From positions 1 to 32,257 of the forward strand of contig CABUOF010000021.1 in NCBI GenBank assembly GCA_902493125.1: a DNA stretch of 32,257 bases. The letters run 5' to 3'. A program made the position numbers and the translations under genes. Shown here one piece after another: positions 22,150 through 30,836 of the stretch. This DNA is from an uncultured Collinsella sp. GTDB lineage: Bacteria > Actinomycetota > Coriobacteriia > Coriobacteriales > Coriobacteriaceae. How positions within the stretch are numbered: position 1 is the stretch's first letter; every line of letters begins with the position of its first letter. The notes under the pieces are model-generated. The model saw only the letters and a list, made by a program, of their open reading frames with translations, did not search any database and had not been told where the DNA came from.

Positions 22150-23853
22150 TTAGCCCAGCAGGCTCAAACCGACAGAGATGAACGCCAGGATAACGCCGAC
22201 TATAGACTCGCCACCGAGCAGGCCGCTGGCGACAACCAGGCCCTGCTCCTGGAAGGCGGCGTCCTTGGCGGCCTTCTCCTTGTCCGAAAGACCGGCGGCG
22301 GCGTCGCGGCGAGCGGCCCACTTGTCGTAGGCGAGCTTAACGCAGGAGCCCAGGAAAGCCGTGAGCGACATATAGAACGGCAGGTACACGCCCAGGCCGA
22401 TCATCATGGCCGGAATGCCGAGCCAGTACATGACGATGCCGGCGATAAAGCCGCCTGCGAACCACGGCACGCTCGGGATGCCCGAGACCATGGTGGCGAC
22501 CACGCTTGCCTGTGCGGCAACGAAGCTCTTGTCGGGGCCGAAGGCGTCCGGACCATAGGCGGTGACGAGCGCGACCATGACGGCGGCAGCGACCAGGGCG
22601 CCCACGATGCCGCCGATGGCCTGGCCGACCCACTGTGCGCGCGGGTTGGTGCCCAGCACGGCGCCGGCCTTAAAGTCGTTCATGACGTCGCCCGCAAGGC
22701 CGCACGCCACGGCCACGATGCCGGCGATAAAGAACAGTTTGACCTGGGCGAGCTGCGCGAAGGCGGCAACGATGAGCATGACGATGAGGCCGAAGATCTC
22801 CATGGGGTCGATACCCGTCTGGCCGCAGCTCTGAGCGCTCATGATGGTAGTGACAAAGGTGAACAGCGTGACGATGACGGCCGGGACAGGGCCAAGGTCG
22901 AGCGCGATGGCAACGATCACAGCGATGGCTGCGGTGCCCAGACCGATGATGCCGGCGTCGAGCTTAAGGGAGCCCGAGATGAGCGATTGCTCGTCGGTGT
23001 CGGTGGAGCTGTCGGCGGTAAGGCCGCGGATGATGCCGGCGACCTGCGGCAAAATGTCCTTAAGGACGACGGCGACGCCAAAGCCCATCATAAGGCCCAT
23101 GCCGAGGGACTTGACGATGCCCTGCGCGGTCACAACATCGAACAGGCCGGCGGCGGTGCCGCCGACGATGATGCCAAAGTTGCCCAGCAGCGCGCCGGCA
23201 AACCAGAACGCGACGGGGGCGAAGCCCACCAAAAAGCCGATGGACAGCAACATGGGTGAGTTATAGATGGCAAAGGTCACGCCGGGGATATTGAGCGTGC
23301 ACAGCATGCTGGGCACCACGCCCAGAGCGTCGCGCAGCACGCTGTAGATGCCTGCGATGGCCATGGAGCCAAAGAGCTGTTTGCCGATCTTGCCGCCGGC
23401 CTCGGTCGCGCGCAGGGTCTGAGCTGCGGCGTTGCCAGTGGGGAACTCAAGCGCGGCGTCCACGATAAAGTGACGGTGGATGAGCGCTGTCGCCAGAAGG
23501 CCCAAGACGGTGCCGGCGAGCGCCACGATAAACATGTCGAGCCAGCTGATCTGGTCGGCATAGCCCAGCATCCAGGCGCCCGGGATGGTAAACGCCAGGC
23601 CGCCGGCGACCATGGCGCCCGCGGACATGATGGTATGGGTGACGTTGGCCTCGTTGAGGCTGGCGTTGCCCATGAGCTTCAGGAAGAACAGCGAAATGAC
23701 GGCAGCGAAAATGATCGGCCAGGGGAGGGCGCCCATCTTGAGGGCGGTGTAGGCCGAGCTTGCCGTGATGATCACGCAGCCAAGGACGCCGATGACGACG
23801 CCGCGCAGCGTGAGTTGCCCGCGCATCGAAGCGCGGTTCGAGGGATTGCTCAT
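22150..23853 (-). CDS. OPT/YSL-family oligopeptide (or metal-chelate) transporter
   Basis: 567 residues, nearly all hydrophobic, with about 14-16 membrane segments. Motifs of bacterial OPT proteins are visible: ASSAYTALKMGALPWPIIFAA near the start, EANVTHTIMSAGAMVAGGLAFTIPGAW, EFPTGNAAAQTLRA, and GIPSVPWFAGGFIAGIVMYWLGIPAMMIGLGVYLPFYMS near the end. OPT members import small peptides or chelated metals using the proton gradient; the substrate is open. A mildly hydrophilic loop (ADSSTDTDEQS, about 280) interrupts the middle. The gene is divergent from coaX and has a palindrome in its leader. Confidence 0.87.
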   Translation of the reverse strand: MSNPSNRASMRGQLTLRGVVIGVLGCVIITASSAYTALKMGALPWPIIFAAVISLFFLKLMGNASLNEANVTHTIMSAGAMVAGGLAFTIPGAWMLGYADQISWLDMFIVALAGTVLGLLATALIHRHFIVDAALEFPTGNAAAQTLRATEAGGKIGKQLFGSMAIAGIYSVLRDALGVVPSMLCTLNIPGVTFAIYNSPMLLSIGFLVGFAPVAFWFAGALLGNFGIIVGGTAAGLFDVVTAQGIVKSLGMGLMMGFGVAVVLKDILPQVAGIIRGLTADSSTDTDEQSLISGSLKLDAGIIGLGTAAIAVIVAIALDLGPVPAVIVTLFTFVTTIMSAQSCGQTGIDPMEIFGLIVMLIVAAFAQLAQVKLFFIAGIVAVACGLAGDVMNDFKAGAVLGTNPRAQWVGQAIGGIVGALVAAAVMVALVTAYGPDAFGPDKSFVAAQASVVATMVSGIPSVPWFAGGFIAGIVMYWLGIPAMMIGLGVYLPFYMSLTAFLGSCVKLAYDKWAARRDAAAGLSDKEKAAKDAAFQEQGLVVASGLLGGESIVGVILAFISVGLSLLG

Positions 23854-23889
23854 ATAAAACTCCTTTGCGTATATCCGCTTCCCCCGGGA

Positions 23890-23910
23890 GCGCCGTTACG
23901 GATACGGCGC
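23890..23910. promoter_or_regulatory. Palindrome in the OPT transporter leader
   Basis: GCGCCGT-TACGGAT-ACGGCGC has 7-bp perfect arms and lies 37 bp upstream of the transporter start, in the gap shared with coaX. Candidate operator or leader hairpin. Confidence 0.4.
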
Positions 23911-24012
23911 GGGAAGTCGGGTTACCAAGGGCCGCCGCGTGAGCTCGCAAACGACCGCGCACCAGTATAGCCGCAAGCTAGTCATTTTGGGATGACTGGT
24001 TTAGGTAGGCGA

Positions 24013-24018
24013 TATACT
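24013..24018 (+). promoter_or_regulatory. Possible -10 box of coaX
   Basis: TATACT, 5 of 6 to consensus, 28 bp before the ATG. No convincing -35 at 16-18 bp. Confidence 0.3.
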
Positions 24019-24045
24019 GCTGGGCAGACGAAAGGAGCGCCGACG

Positions 24046-24901
24046 ATGCTTAATGGGTGCGCATATATATTGACGGTCGACGTGGGCAACACGTTCATTC
24101 GCTTTGGCCTGTTTGCAGAGGATTCGGCCGCGGCGCAGGAATGTCCGCTTGCGACGTGCGAGATCACCACGCCGTCGAGCATCACGGCAGACGAGGCGCG
24201 CATGCGTCTCGTGCAGGTCATGGCCGCACTGGCGGCCGATGCGGGCATGCCGGGCGCGCTTGTGTCCACGGCTGCTGTGCTGAGCTGCGTGGTCCCGGCG
24301 CTCGAGCGCCCGTGGAAGGCGGCACTTTCCCGTACCTGCACGGGGCGCGTGCTCACGGTGGGGCCGGGACTTAAGACCGGCATGCCCGTGCACTACGACG
24401 ACCCGGCCGAGATCGGCCCCGACCGCATCGCCGATGCCGTGGCGGCCCGCGCCGTCTACGGCTCCCTCGCCGTGCATCGTGATCGACCTGGGCACGACGA
24501 CCAATATCGAGGTCATCGACGCGCACGGCACCTTTGTCGGCGGCGTTATCGCGCCGGGGCTGGCGCTCGGCGCCCGCTCGCTTTCGGCGGCAGCAGCGCG
24601 CCTACCCCAGGTTGAGCCCTCGGCGCCCACGCATGTGATCGGTCGCAACACGCGCGAGGCCATGCGCTCGGGCGTGGTTCTGGGCGAGGTGGCCCGCATC
24701 GACGGCATGCTCGACATGGTGCTCGCCGAGATGCGCGCGACCAAGGCCGCGGGGGAGGGCGATGTGCCCATCGTCATTACCGGCGACGATGCCGAGGCGC
24801 TTGCGGCGCTGGTCGGCCATAGCCTGACGGTCGATGATGCGCTGACGCTGCGGGGCCTCGCCGAGCTCTACCACATCAACCAAAAGCCCCGCCGCGCGTA
24901 G
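24046..24901 (+). pseudogene. coaX: Type III pantothenate kinase, interrupted by a frameshift
   Basis: Starts at ATG 24046 after AAAGGAG. The first part (to about residue 140) carries the phosphate-binding DVGNT (12-16) and GPDRIADAVAARAVYG (124-139). The family pattern then continues only in the +1 frame: PCIVIDLGTTTNIEVID, GGVIAPGLALGARSL, to the stop at 24899-24901. Removing one C from the CCC at 24464-24466 restores a 284-residue CoaX of normal length and no other damage is seen. CoaX phosphorylates pantothenate, the first step of CoA synthesis, with a monovalent cation. Because the enzyme is usually needed, a sequencing or assembly error is as likely as a real mutation. Confidence 0.88.
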
Positions 24902-24940
24902 GGCGAGGGACTGGTGGGATAAGCGCCCCTACCTTTCACC

Positions 24941-24949
24941 TGCTACAAT
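24941..24949 (+). promoter_or_regulatory. Extended -10 promoter of the dCMP deaminase gene
   Basis: TGCTACAAT fits the TGnTATAAT extended -10 pattern with one mismatch, 35 bp upstream of the ATG. No clear -35, as usual for extended -10 promoters. Confidence 0.45.
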
Positions 24950-24983
24950 GGGTCAAACTATTGCGATTTCGGAGGTGTCTGGC

Positions 24984-25508
24984 ATGTCGGACGATCTTCA
25001 TCAAACCGCGTCGGGCAAGCGCCGCGACGTCATTAGCTGGGACGAGTTCTTTATGAGCGTGGCCATCGCCGCGCAGCGCCGCAGTAAGGACCCCAACACG
25101 CAGGTGGGCGCGTGCATCGCCAGCACCAACCACCGCATCCTTTCGGTGGGCTACAACGGTACGCCCTCGGCGCTCAACGACGACTTTTTCCCGTGGGGCA
25201 CGAGCGATGACCCGCTGCAGGACAAGCATAACTACGTAGTCCATGCCGAGGCCAACGCCGTGCTCAACTATCGCGGCTCGCTCAAAGACCTTGAGGGTTC
25301 CACGGTCTACGTCACGCTGTTCCCGTGCCACGACTGCGCCAAGATCCTGGCACAGGTGGGTGTGGGCGAGGTCGTCTACCTGGACAATAAGTATGCCGAC
25401 ACCGATGACGGCCGTATCAGCCGCCGCATTCTCGACTCCTGCGGCATCAGCTACCGCCAGGTCATCGTCGATGTCCAGATTGGTACCGGGGGACAAGCTC
25501 AGCAGTAA
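24984..25508 (+). CDS. dCMP deaminase family protein (ComEB-like)
   Basis: 174 residues from the ATG at 24984, which has GGAGGTG upstream; a longer frame from 24948 includes promoter sequence. The zinc deaminase motifs are complete: HAEANAV (His87, Glu89 as proton shuttle) and PCHDCAK (Cys115, Cys118). SKDPNTQVGACI and YNGTPSALNDDFFPWG are typical of deoxycytidylate deaminases, which turn dCMP into dUMP for dTMP synthesis in the cytoplasm. Length and motifs fit the ComEB/dCMP deaminase group. It lies 82 bp after coaX on the same strand but has its own promoter. Confidence 0.93.
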   Translation: MSDDLHQTASGKRRDVISWDEFFMSVAIAAQRRSKDPNTQVGACIASTNHRILSVGYNGTPSALNDDFFPWGTSDDPLQDKHNYVVHAEANAVLNYRGSLKDLEGSTVYVTLFPCHDCAKILAQVGVGEVVYLDNKYADTDDGRISRRILDSCGISYRQVIVDVQIGTGGQAQQ

Positions 25509-25510
25509 TA

Positions 25511-25539
25511 TGCGTTGTCGCTATCTGGCGACGAACGCA
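25511..25539 (+). terminator. Hairpin behind the dCMP deaminase gene
   Basis: TGCGTTGTCGC (25511-25521) pairs with GCGACGAACGCA (25528-25539) with one bulge, starting 2 nt after the stop. No T-run, so termination efficiency is uncertain. Confidence 0.45.
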
Positions 25540-25679
25540 GCTCAAAGAGCCCCGTCCCAAATTGACTACTCGTGAAAGTCGCGTCTGCGCGCATGGACGG
25601 CTCGTGAGCGGGTACATGGCTGTAGTAACATAGCTTCTGTCCGCGGGCGTGCCCGCGTTATTGTGAGAAAGGAGCCCCT

Positions 25680-25958
25680 GTGGCTGTTAACGAAGAGCTG
25701 CTTAAGAAGGTTCTTGAAGAGATTCGCCCCAACCTGCAGGCCGACGGCGGCGATATGGAGTATGTGGGCGTCGACGACGAGGGCGTCGTTAAGCTGGAAC
25801 TGCAGGGCGCTTGCGCCGGCTGTCCCATGAGCTCGCTGACCCTTTCCATGGGTATCGAGCGCATCCTGAAGGAGCACGTGCCCGGCGTTACCCGCGTCGA
25901 GCAGGTCAATGCTTCCGGCGAGGCCGAGGACCTGTACGACGAGTACGCGCCGTTCTAA
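25680..25958 (+). CDS. NifU C-terminal-domain (Nfu-type) iron-sulfur protein
   Basis: 92 residues, GTG start after GAAAGGAG. The whole protein is one Nfu domain: LEEIRPNLQADGGDMEYVGVD, then GACAGCPMSSLTLSMGIERIL with the CxxC pair Cys45/Cys48 that binds a bridging Fe4S4 cluster between two subunits. Such proteins carry assembled clusters to target enzymes in the cytoplasm. The size matches stand-alone Nfu proteins. Potential clients in this window are the cysteine-rich activase domains (13312-18093), but there is no direct link. Confidence 0.93.
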   Translation: MAVNEELLKKVLEEIRPNLQADGGDMEYVGVDDEGVVKLELQGACAGCPMSSLTLSMGIERILKEHVPGVTRVEQVNASGEAEDLYDEYAPF

Positions 25959-26066
25959 GATGCGAAAGCTGCGGACGGTACGCTCCGCATAGACGTTACG
26001 TCCAAATATGCGCTGCGAGCGCAAGGCCCGCGGCCGCATTTGTATGTAGGGAGCAGGGGGATCGAT

Positions 26067-26888
26067 ATGCTCAACGACCTCTACCATATGCTTGACCCCG
26101 TTGCGATCTCGGCGGGCCCCATCACGATCTACTGGTACGGTCTGGCCTATGTGGTCGGCGCCCTGCTCACGGCGGTCGTTATGTACCGCACGCAGCGTCG
26201 TTGGGGCTTCGACATCACGATCGATGACCTGACGAGCGTCGTGGTCGGTGCGGTCTTTGGCCTTATTATCGGCGCGCGCCTGTTTTACGTCGTCTTTTAC
26301 GGTGATGGCTACTATTTGGCCCACCCGCTCGAGATCTTTGCCACCAACGAGGGAGGCATGAGCTTCCACGGTGGCCTGGTGGGCGGCATCTTGGGTGGCA
26401 TCATCGTGTGCCGCATGTACAAGCTCGACGCCTGGACTTTGGCAGACCTCGCGGTCATCGGTGCTCCGCTGGCGCTGTGCCTGGGACGTTGCGCCAACTT
26501 TGTCAACGGCGAGCTGTGGGGCAAACCGACCGATCTGCCTTGGGGCGTGGTCTTCGGTGGCACCGCGGGCGATGTGCCGCGCCATCCCTCCCAGCTCTAT
26601 GAGGCGTTTCTTGAGGGCATCGTGCTCTTTTGCATCCTGCAGGTACTCAGCCGCAAAAAGCCGCCGCTGCCCCAGGGTACGTTTATGGGCGTGTTCGTGA
26701 TGGGGTACGGCATCGTCCGCTTTCTCGTTGAGTTCGTGCGCGTGCCCGATGCCCAGTTGGGCTATCTGCTGGGCGGCGTCATCACCATGGGTCAGCTGCT
26801 GAGCCTGCCGCTCGTGATCGCCGGCCTGGCGCTCATCATCTTCGCCCGTCGCCGCAACCAGCCCCAGCGCGTCTACCTGGACGCCTAA
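26067..26888 (+). CDS. lgt: Prolipoprotein diacylglyceryl transferase
   Basis: 273 residues from the ATG at 26067 (GGGAGCAGGGGGA upstream). The family landmarks are in the expected places: IYWYGLAYVVG, GARLFYVVFY (Arg71), GGMSFHGG with the essential His101, LGRCANFVNGELWGKPTD (Arg141, Asn147, Glu149) and RHPSQLYEA. About seven membrane segments. Lgt transfers diacylglycerol from phosphatidylglycerol to the lipobox cysteine of prolipoproteins, such as the binding protein at 3765-4760. A GGGAC-core hairpin follows two bases after the stop. Confidence 0.95.
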   Translation: MLNDLYHMLDPVAISAGPITIYWYGLAYVVGALLTAVVMYRTQRRWGFDITIDDLTSVVVGAVFGLIIGARLFYVVFYGDGYYLAHPLEIFATNEGGMSFHGGLVGGILGGIIVCRMYKLDAWTLADLAVIGAPLALCLGRCANFVNGELWGKPTDLPWGVVFGGTAGDVPRHPSQLYEAFLEGIVLFCILQVLSRKKPPLPQGTFMGVFVMGYGIVRFLVEFVRVPDAQLGYLLGGVITMGQLLSLPLVIAGLALIIFARRRNQPQRVYLDA

Positions 26889-26890
26889 CC

Positions 26891-26931
26891 AAGACCACCA
26901 CAAAGGGGACAGGCACTTTTGTGGTGGTCTT
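26891..26931. repeat. Hairpin repeat AAGACCACCACAAA / TTTGTGGTGGTCTT with GGGGACAGGCAC core
   Basis: Perfect 14-bp arms at 26891-26904 and 26918-26931, starting 2 nt after the lgt stop. The core and right arm are also found, with the left arm decayed, at 4880-4911. Confidence 0.75.
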
Positions 26932-26968
26932 GCCGAGTTTGATAGGTTTCTAGAAAGGCTTTCGGACT

Positions 26969-29152
26969 GTGAAGGATTCCGACCTCTCCACAACGGCTGC
27001 GCGCGACGCTGCCCGCATCGTCTGGTTTAAGCGCTATCCCGCCAAACAGACGCTCATCGCATTTTTGCTCGCGCTGTTGGCGACCACGGCGTTTTCCATC
27101 GATCCCGCCCCGGTGTCGAGCAACGCAGTCTTGGCGATTGACCCCAAAGCCTCGGGCATGCTGTACGTGTGCTACGAGGTGCTCCTCTCGTTTGCCGGTC
27201 ATACCGACGCGGTCATGCTGCTTGCACTTGCCTGCCTGCTCACCTTGCCGTTTCGCTACGTGTTCTTTGGCCGTGGCGACACCTGGCGTCCATCGATCAT
27301 TCTGCCGTCGCTGTTCTTCGCCATCTGCATGGTGTTCGGCCGCAGCTACGACCTCACCGACTCGGCCGAGATTGTCCTTGGCGACAAAGCCCGCATCATT
27401 TGCGCCTGGATTGGCGGCGCGGGCTGGATGCTCTTGGCGGTCGTTGCCTTCTACCTTGCCTTTGAGTGTCTAGATTGGCTGAGCTCTCGGCGCATTCCGT
27501 TTTCCGAGGCGCACTTTGGCCGCGTATGGCGTGTGACTCACGCCGTGCTCTCGGTCCATCCCTTTGCCGGGCCCTTCCTGGTGCTTATGATCGCCTGGGC
27601 GCCCACGCTCATCGCTTCGCTGCCTGGCCTTTTTATGGGAGATACGGGCGCGCAGATTCGCCAGTGGTTCAACTATCCCAACGGCACGAGCGACTACCTG
27701 CGCCTACTCAACCCCAACGTGCTGCTCAACGGGCATCATCCCGTAGTGCACACGGCCATTATCGGCTCGTGCGTTCAGCTGGGGCTTTCGCTGTTCAACA
27801 GCGCTAACGCGGGTCTTGCCATCTATACCTGTGCTCAGTTCGTCATCACGGCCGCCTGCATGGCCTATTCCATTTCGTCGCTGCGCAAACTGGGCGTGAG
27901 CCTGCCGGTTCGCGGTGCGATTCTGCTGTTCTTTGCGTTTATGCCGATGTTCTCTAACTACGCGGCGTTGCTCACCAAAGACGTGCTCTTTGCCGACGCG
28001 TTTTTGGTGCTGCTGGTGCAGACCGTGAAGCTCGTGGCATGCGGCCTGCCCCGTCGCGATGCTAATGCCGAGCGTGCGGGCGAACAGAGGCCCGTGCTCT
28101 TTGCGCGCCATGACTGGCTGCTGCTCGCTCTGGGCGCCATGGGTTCCACGTTCCTGCGCAACGGCGGCCTGGTGTTTCCGCTGGCGGCATGCGTAATCGC
28201 GGCGGCGTTTTGCGTATGGGACGTGCATGTGGCTCGTCGTGCAGCCAAGCAGACTGGTGCTGCGCCTTCGGGCGCCATCCCGCGTTTCCGCTGGGTTGGC
28301 GTTCTCGCGGTGCTCGCGCTCTGCCTTGCCTCTAATATGTACTTCACCAAGGTCTTTATGCCGGCGCACGATATCACGCCTGGTTCCAAGCGCGAAATCC
28401 TCTCGATTCCGTTCCAGCAGACGGCTCGTTTCGTCCAAAAGCACGACGGCCTCAACTCGGGCGTCAACCCCACGGTTAAGGAGGACGGCGCCATCGTGGA
28501 GGCTCCTTGCGACGGTTCGGTGACCGACGAAGAGCGTGCCGTGATCGACCGTGTGCTCAAGTACGAGAACCTGGGCTGCCGTTACAACCCGGATAAGTCG
28601 GACGCCGTCAAAAATTGCTTTAACGAGTATGCCTCGCAGGAGGACATCAAGGCCTATTTTGAGGTGTGGGCCCAGATGTTCAAAAAGGATCCCGAGTGTT
28701 ATATCTCGGCGCTCATCAATAACTACTACGGCTACTTTTATCCGAGTGCCCGCGATGCCTTGGTCTACAGCACGGCGCGTAGTGCCGAGATCATGGCGCG
28801 TCCCGACAACCTCAAGTACTTCGACTTCCATCCGGTTGACAGCAACGTGGTGCGCTGGTGCGACCACCTGATTAATTTGTACCGTGTGGCGGTGCAGCGT
28901 GTTCCCTTTATCTCGCTCACCATGAGCTCGGCCACCTATGTGTGGATCATGATCGCCGTGGTGGTCTACCTGATGCGTCGTCATTCATGGCGTGCGCTGG
29001 CGATCTGGGTGCCGCTGTTGGGCGTGCTCGCCGTGTGCCTGATTGGCCCGTGCAACGGCTCGACTTACATGCGCTACCTGTATCCGGTCATCGCCTGCAT
29101 GCCCTTCGCCATCGGCACCACCGTCACCCGCAGCGACTTCTTCTGGTTCTAA
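26969..29152 (+). CDS. DUF6020 family polytopic membrane protein (possible GT-C-like glycosyltransferase)
   Basis: 727 residues, GTG start with GAAAGG upstream. About 10-12 hydrophobic segments spread over residues 30-430 and 645-720, separated by a large hydrophilic region (about 450-640) that should lie outside, containing STARSAEIMARPDN and conserved-looking Cys residues. WAPTLIASLPGLFMGDTGAQIRQWF and LNGHHPVVHTAIIG in the second quarter are characteristic of DUF6020 proteins and placed like the acidic/His loops of GT-C enzymes, suggesting a lipid-linked sugar transferase. This is inference; no member function is known to me. It stands alone. Confidence 0.75.
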   Translation: MKDSDLSTTAARDAARIVWFKRYPAKQTLIAFLLALLATTAFSIDPAPVSSNAVLAIDPKASGMLYVCYEVLLSFAGHTDAVMLLALACLLTLPFRYVFFGRGDTWRPSIILPSLFFAICMVFGRSYDLTDSAEIVLGDKARIICAWIGGAGWMLLAVVAFYLAFECLDWLSSRRIPFSEAHFGRVWRVTHAVLSVHPFAGPFLVLMIAWAPTLIASLPGLFMGDTGAQIRQWFNYPNGTSDYLRLLNPNVLLNGHHPVVHTAIIGSCVQLGLSLFNSANAGLAIYTCAQFVITAACMAYSISSLRKLGVSLPVRGAILLFFAFMPMFSNYAALLTKDVLFADAFLVLLVQTVKLVACGLPRRDANAERAGEQRPVLFARHDWLLLALGAMGSTFLRNGGLVFPLAACVIAAAFCVWDVHVARRAAKQTGAAPSGAIPRFRWVGVLAVLALCLASNMYFTKVFMPAHDITPGSKREILSIPFQQTARFVQKHDGLNSGVNPTVKEDGAIVEAPCDGSVTDEERAVIDRVLKYENLGCRYNPDKSDAVKNCFNEYASQEDIKAYFEVWAQMFKKDPECYISALINNYYGYFYPSARDALVYSTARSAEIMARPDNLKYFDFHPVDSNVVRWCDHLINLYRVAVQRVPFISLTMSSATYVWIMIAVVVYLMRRHSWRALAIWVPLLGVLAVCLIGPCNGSTYMRYLYPVIACMPFAIGTTVTRSDFFWF

Positions 29153-29188
29153 TTTGGTGCATTGAGGGTCAGGTTTCTTTGCACCAAA
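29153..29188. repeat. Stop-adjacent hairpin TTTGGTGCA / TGCACCAAA with GGGTCAGG core
   Basis: Nine-bp perfect arms at 29153-29161 and 29180-29188, beginning at the first base after the DUF6020 stop; GGGGAC follows the right arm. Same design as the hairpins after the HAD, lgt and asp23 genes, with different arms. Confidence 0.65.
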
Positions 29189-29317
29189 GGGGACATCATC
29201 ACGACGCCTTCATTTTGGGGTTTATCTCGCAGGCCAGTAGGTATATCATAACGACGTTTGTTTATATTGCCCGAGCATCTGCGCTGGGCTTTAGGTCGAA
29301 ACCGATAGGAGACACGT

Positions 29318-30124
29318 ATGTCCGGACACTCTAAGTGGGCCACAACCAAGCATCGTAAGGGCGCGCAGGACGCCAAGCGTTCCGCCCTCTTCTCCAAGCT
29401 CAGCCGCAACATCACCGTTGCTGCCCGTCTCGGCGGTGACCCGCTGCCCGAGAACAACGCCAGCCTCGCCGCTGCCGTTGCCAAGGCCAAGGCTCAGTCC
29501 ATGCCTAAGGACAAGATCAAGTCCGCTATCGACAAGGCTTTTGGTTCGGGTGCCGACGCTGCCGTCTACGAGAACATCGTGTACGAGGGCTATGGTCCCG
29601 CCGGTGTCGCCGTCTACGTCGACTGCCTGACCGACAACCGCAACCGTACCGCCGCTGATGTCCGTTCCGCCTTCTCCCACGCTGGCGGCAACCTGGGCAC
29701 CTCCGGCTCCGTCGCCTTCCAGTTTGAGCGTAAGGGCCAGATCGTCGTCGCCAAGGAGATCCTGGACGAGAACGCCAAGAAGGAGACCATGATCGCCAAC
29801 GGTGCTGCCGGTGACGAGGATGAGTTCATGATGGCCATCGCCGAGGCCGGTGGCGAGGACTACGAGGATGCCGGCGAGGAGTGGATCGTCTGGACTACTG
29901 CCAACGAGGTCATGGCTGTCTCCAAGGCGCTCGAGGAGCAGGGCGTCCAGGTCAAGGGCTCCGAGACCACCATGGTCCCGACCACCCCGACCGAGGTCTC
30001 CGGCGCCGACGCCAAGAAGGTTCAGCGCCTCATCGACCGTCTTGAGGAGCTCGACGACGTCCAGGATGTTTACAGCACCATGGACATGACCGACGAGGTC
30101 ATCGCTGCCCTCGAGGAGGAGTAG
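29318..30124 (+). CDS. yebC: YebC/PmpR family DNA-binding regulator / translation factor
   Basis: 268 residues, slightly longer than the usual 240-250. The start MSGHSKWATTKHRKGAQDAKRS is diagnostic, followed by LFSKLSRNITVAAR, PKDKIKSAIDKA and YEGYGPAGVAVYVDCLTDNRNRT. An acidic stretch near 165-190 (GDEDEF, GEDYEDAGEE) accounts for the extra length. YebC proteins bind DNA as regulators and, in recent work, help ribosomes through polyproline stretches; which role applies is open. The ribosome-binding site is TAGGAG. It often neighbours ruvC, which is not seen here. Confidence 0.95.
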   Translation: MSGHSKWATTKHRKGAQDAKRSALFSKLSRNITVAARLGGDPLPENNASLAAAVAKAKAQSMPKDKIKSAIDKAFGSGADAAVYENIVYEGYGPAGVAVYVDCLTDNRNRTAADVRSAFSHAGGNLGTSGSVAFQFERKGQIVVAKEILDENAKKETMIANGAAGDEDEFMMAIAEAGGEDYEDAGEEWIVWTTANEVMAVSKALEEQGVQVKGSETTMVPTTPTEVSGADAKKVQRLIDRLEELDDVQDVYSTMDMTDEVIAALEEE

Positions 30125-30193
30125 CGCCCGCACGGGTTAAGCCGTGCATATCTGGGCATAATGAAGCGAGCATGCAAGCCTCGTGGAATAGAT

Positions 30194-30235
30194 GAGCCGG
30201 ATCCGCGTGCGTATGGCACCGGACCCGGCTCTTTT
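30194..30235 (+). terminator. Rho-independent terminator of yebC
   Basis: GAGCCGGATCCG (30194-30205) pairs with CGGACCCGGCTC (30220-30231) with one internal mismatch, followed by TTTT. Confidence 0.88.
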
Positions 30236-30240
30236 ATAAT
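30235..30240 (+). promoter_or_regulatory. -10 box of the amaP operon inside the terminator tail
   Basis: TATAAT, a perfect -10, starts at the last T of the yebC terminator tail and lies 51 bp before the amaP GTG. The -35 position falls inside the terminator stem-loop and is poor, so the start could depend on an alternative sigma factor or activator. Confidence 0.45.
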
Positions 30241-30290
30241 GATGCGAACCGTTTTGCATTCTGTGGACCGAAACCTGAAGGGAGCGCCAC

Positions 30291-30836
30291 GTGCGCGTAC
30301 TCAAACGAGCCCTAGCGATCGTGTATCTTGCCGCCGCCATCGTGGCGCTGGGTACGCTTGTCTGCCAGTTCTGGGGACCGTATACGTATCGCTTTATGCT
30401 GCTGCTGCGCGACACCATGCCTCGCGTTGTCGTTACGGTGTGCGCCGCTATCGTGGCGCTTGGCGTGCTCATCGGTTTTTTCCGCCTGATGTTCGCGCGT
30501 CGCGAGCCGTCCTGCGTGCATCCGGCAGGGGAGCGCAATATCGAGGTCACGCTCGCAGCGCTTTCCTCGTGCGCCCGTGCCGCGGCGGAGTGCGATGATC
30601 GCGTGATGGTTGAGCATATCGAGGCGCGCGTTCAAGGCTCCGACGAGTCGCGCGTTCGTTTTAAGGTCGAGGCCATTGCGCTCGATGATAAGGACGTTGC
30701 CGCTCTTGCCATCTCGATGCAGCAGCGCATCGAGAAGGCCTGCGACACCATGCTCGGCGCGCCGGGCACGACCGCGCGCGTCCGTTTTTTGCCGTCCAAG
30801 ACTACCGTCCAGACCGTGGAGGTTTCCGGTGAGTGA
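30291..30836 (+). CDS. amaP: Alkaline shock response membrane anchor protein AmaP-like
   Basis: 181 residues, GTG start with GAAGGGA upstream. Two membrane segments at the N-terminus (about 7-28 and 42-68) form a hairpin, followed by a cytoplasmic domain (about 75-181) with NIEVTLAALSSCARAAAE and IEARVQGSDESRVRFKVEAIA, as in AmaP proteins that tether Asp23 to the membrane in Firmicutes. The downstream order DUF2273 then Asp23 confirms the assignment. The next gene's GTG overlaps its last codons by 8 bases, indicating coupling. Confidence 0.85.
   Translation: MRVLKRALAIVYLAAAIVALGTLVCQFWGPYTYRFMLLLRDTMPRVVVTVCAAIVALGVLIGFFRLMFARREPSCVHPAGERNIEVTLAALSSCARAAAECDDRVMVEHIEARVQGSDESRVRFKVEAIALDDKDVAALAISMQQRIEKACDTMLGAPGTTARVRFLPSKTTVQTVEVSGE

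Noticed and set aside
21961..23259. Long plus-strand frame opposite the OPT transporter
   Set aside because: Low-complexity Asp/Gly/His-rich translation opposite a well-supported membrane protein; antisense shadow.
24440..24480. Programmed ribosomal frameshift in coaX
   Set aside because: No slippery heptamer, internal SD or strong downstream structure was recognised at the junction. A one-base error or mutation is simpler.
24434..24901. Separate gene starting at ATG 24434
   Set aside because: The first codons do not fit any family. From PCIVIDLGTTT on it is the second half of coaX, so it is the continuation after a frameshift.
26040..26066. Upstream in-frame ATG of lgt
   Set aside because: It would add MYVGSRGID, unlike Lgt N-termini, and the purine-rich RBS fits the ATG at 26067.
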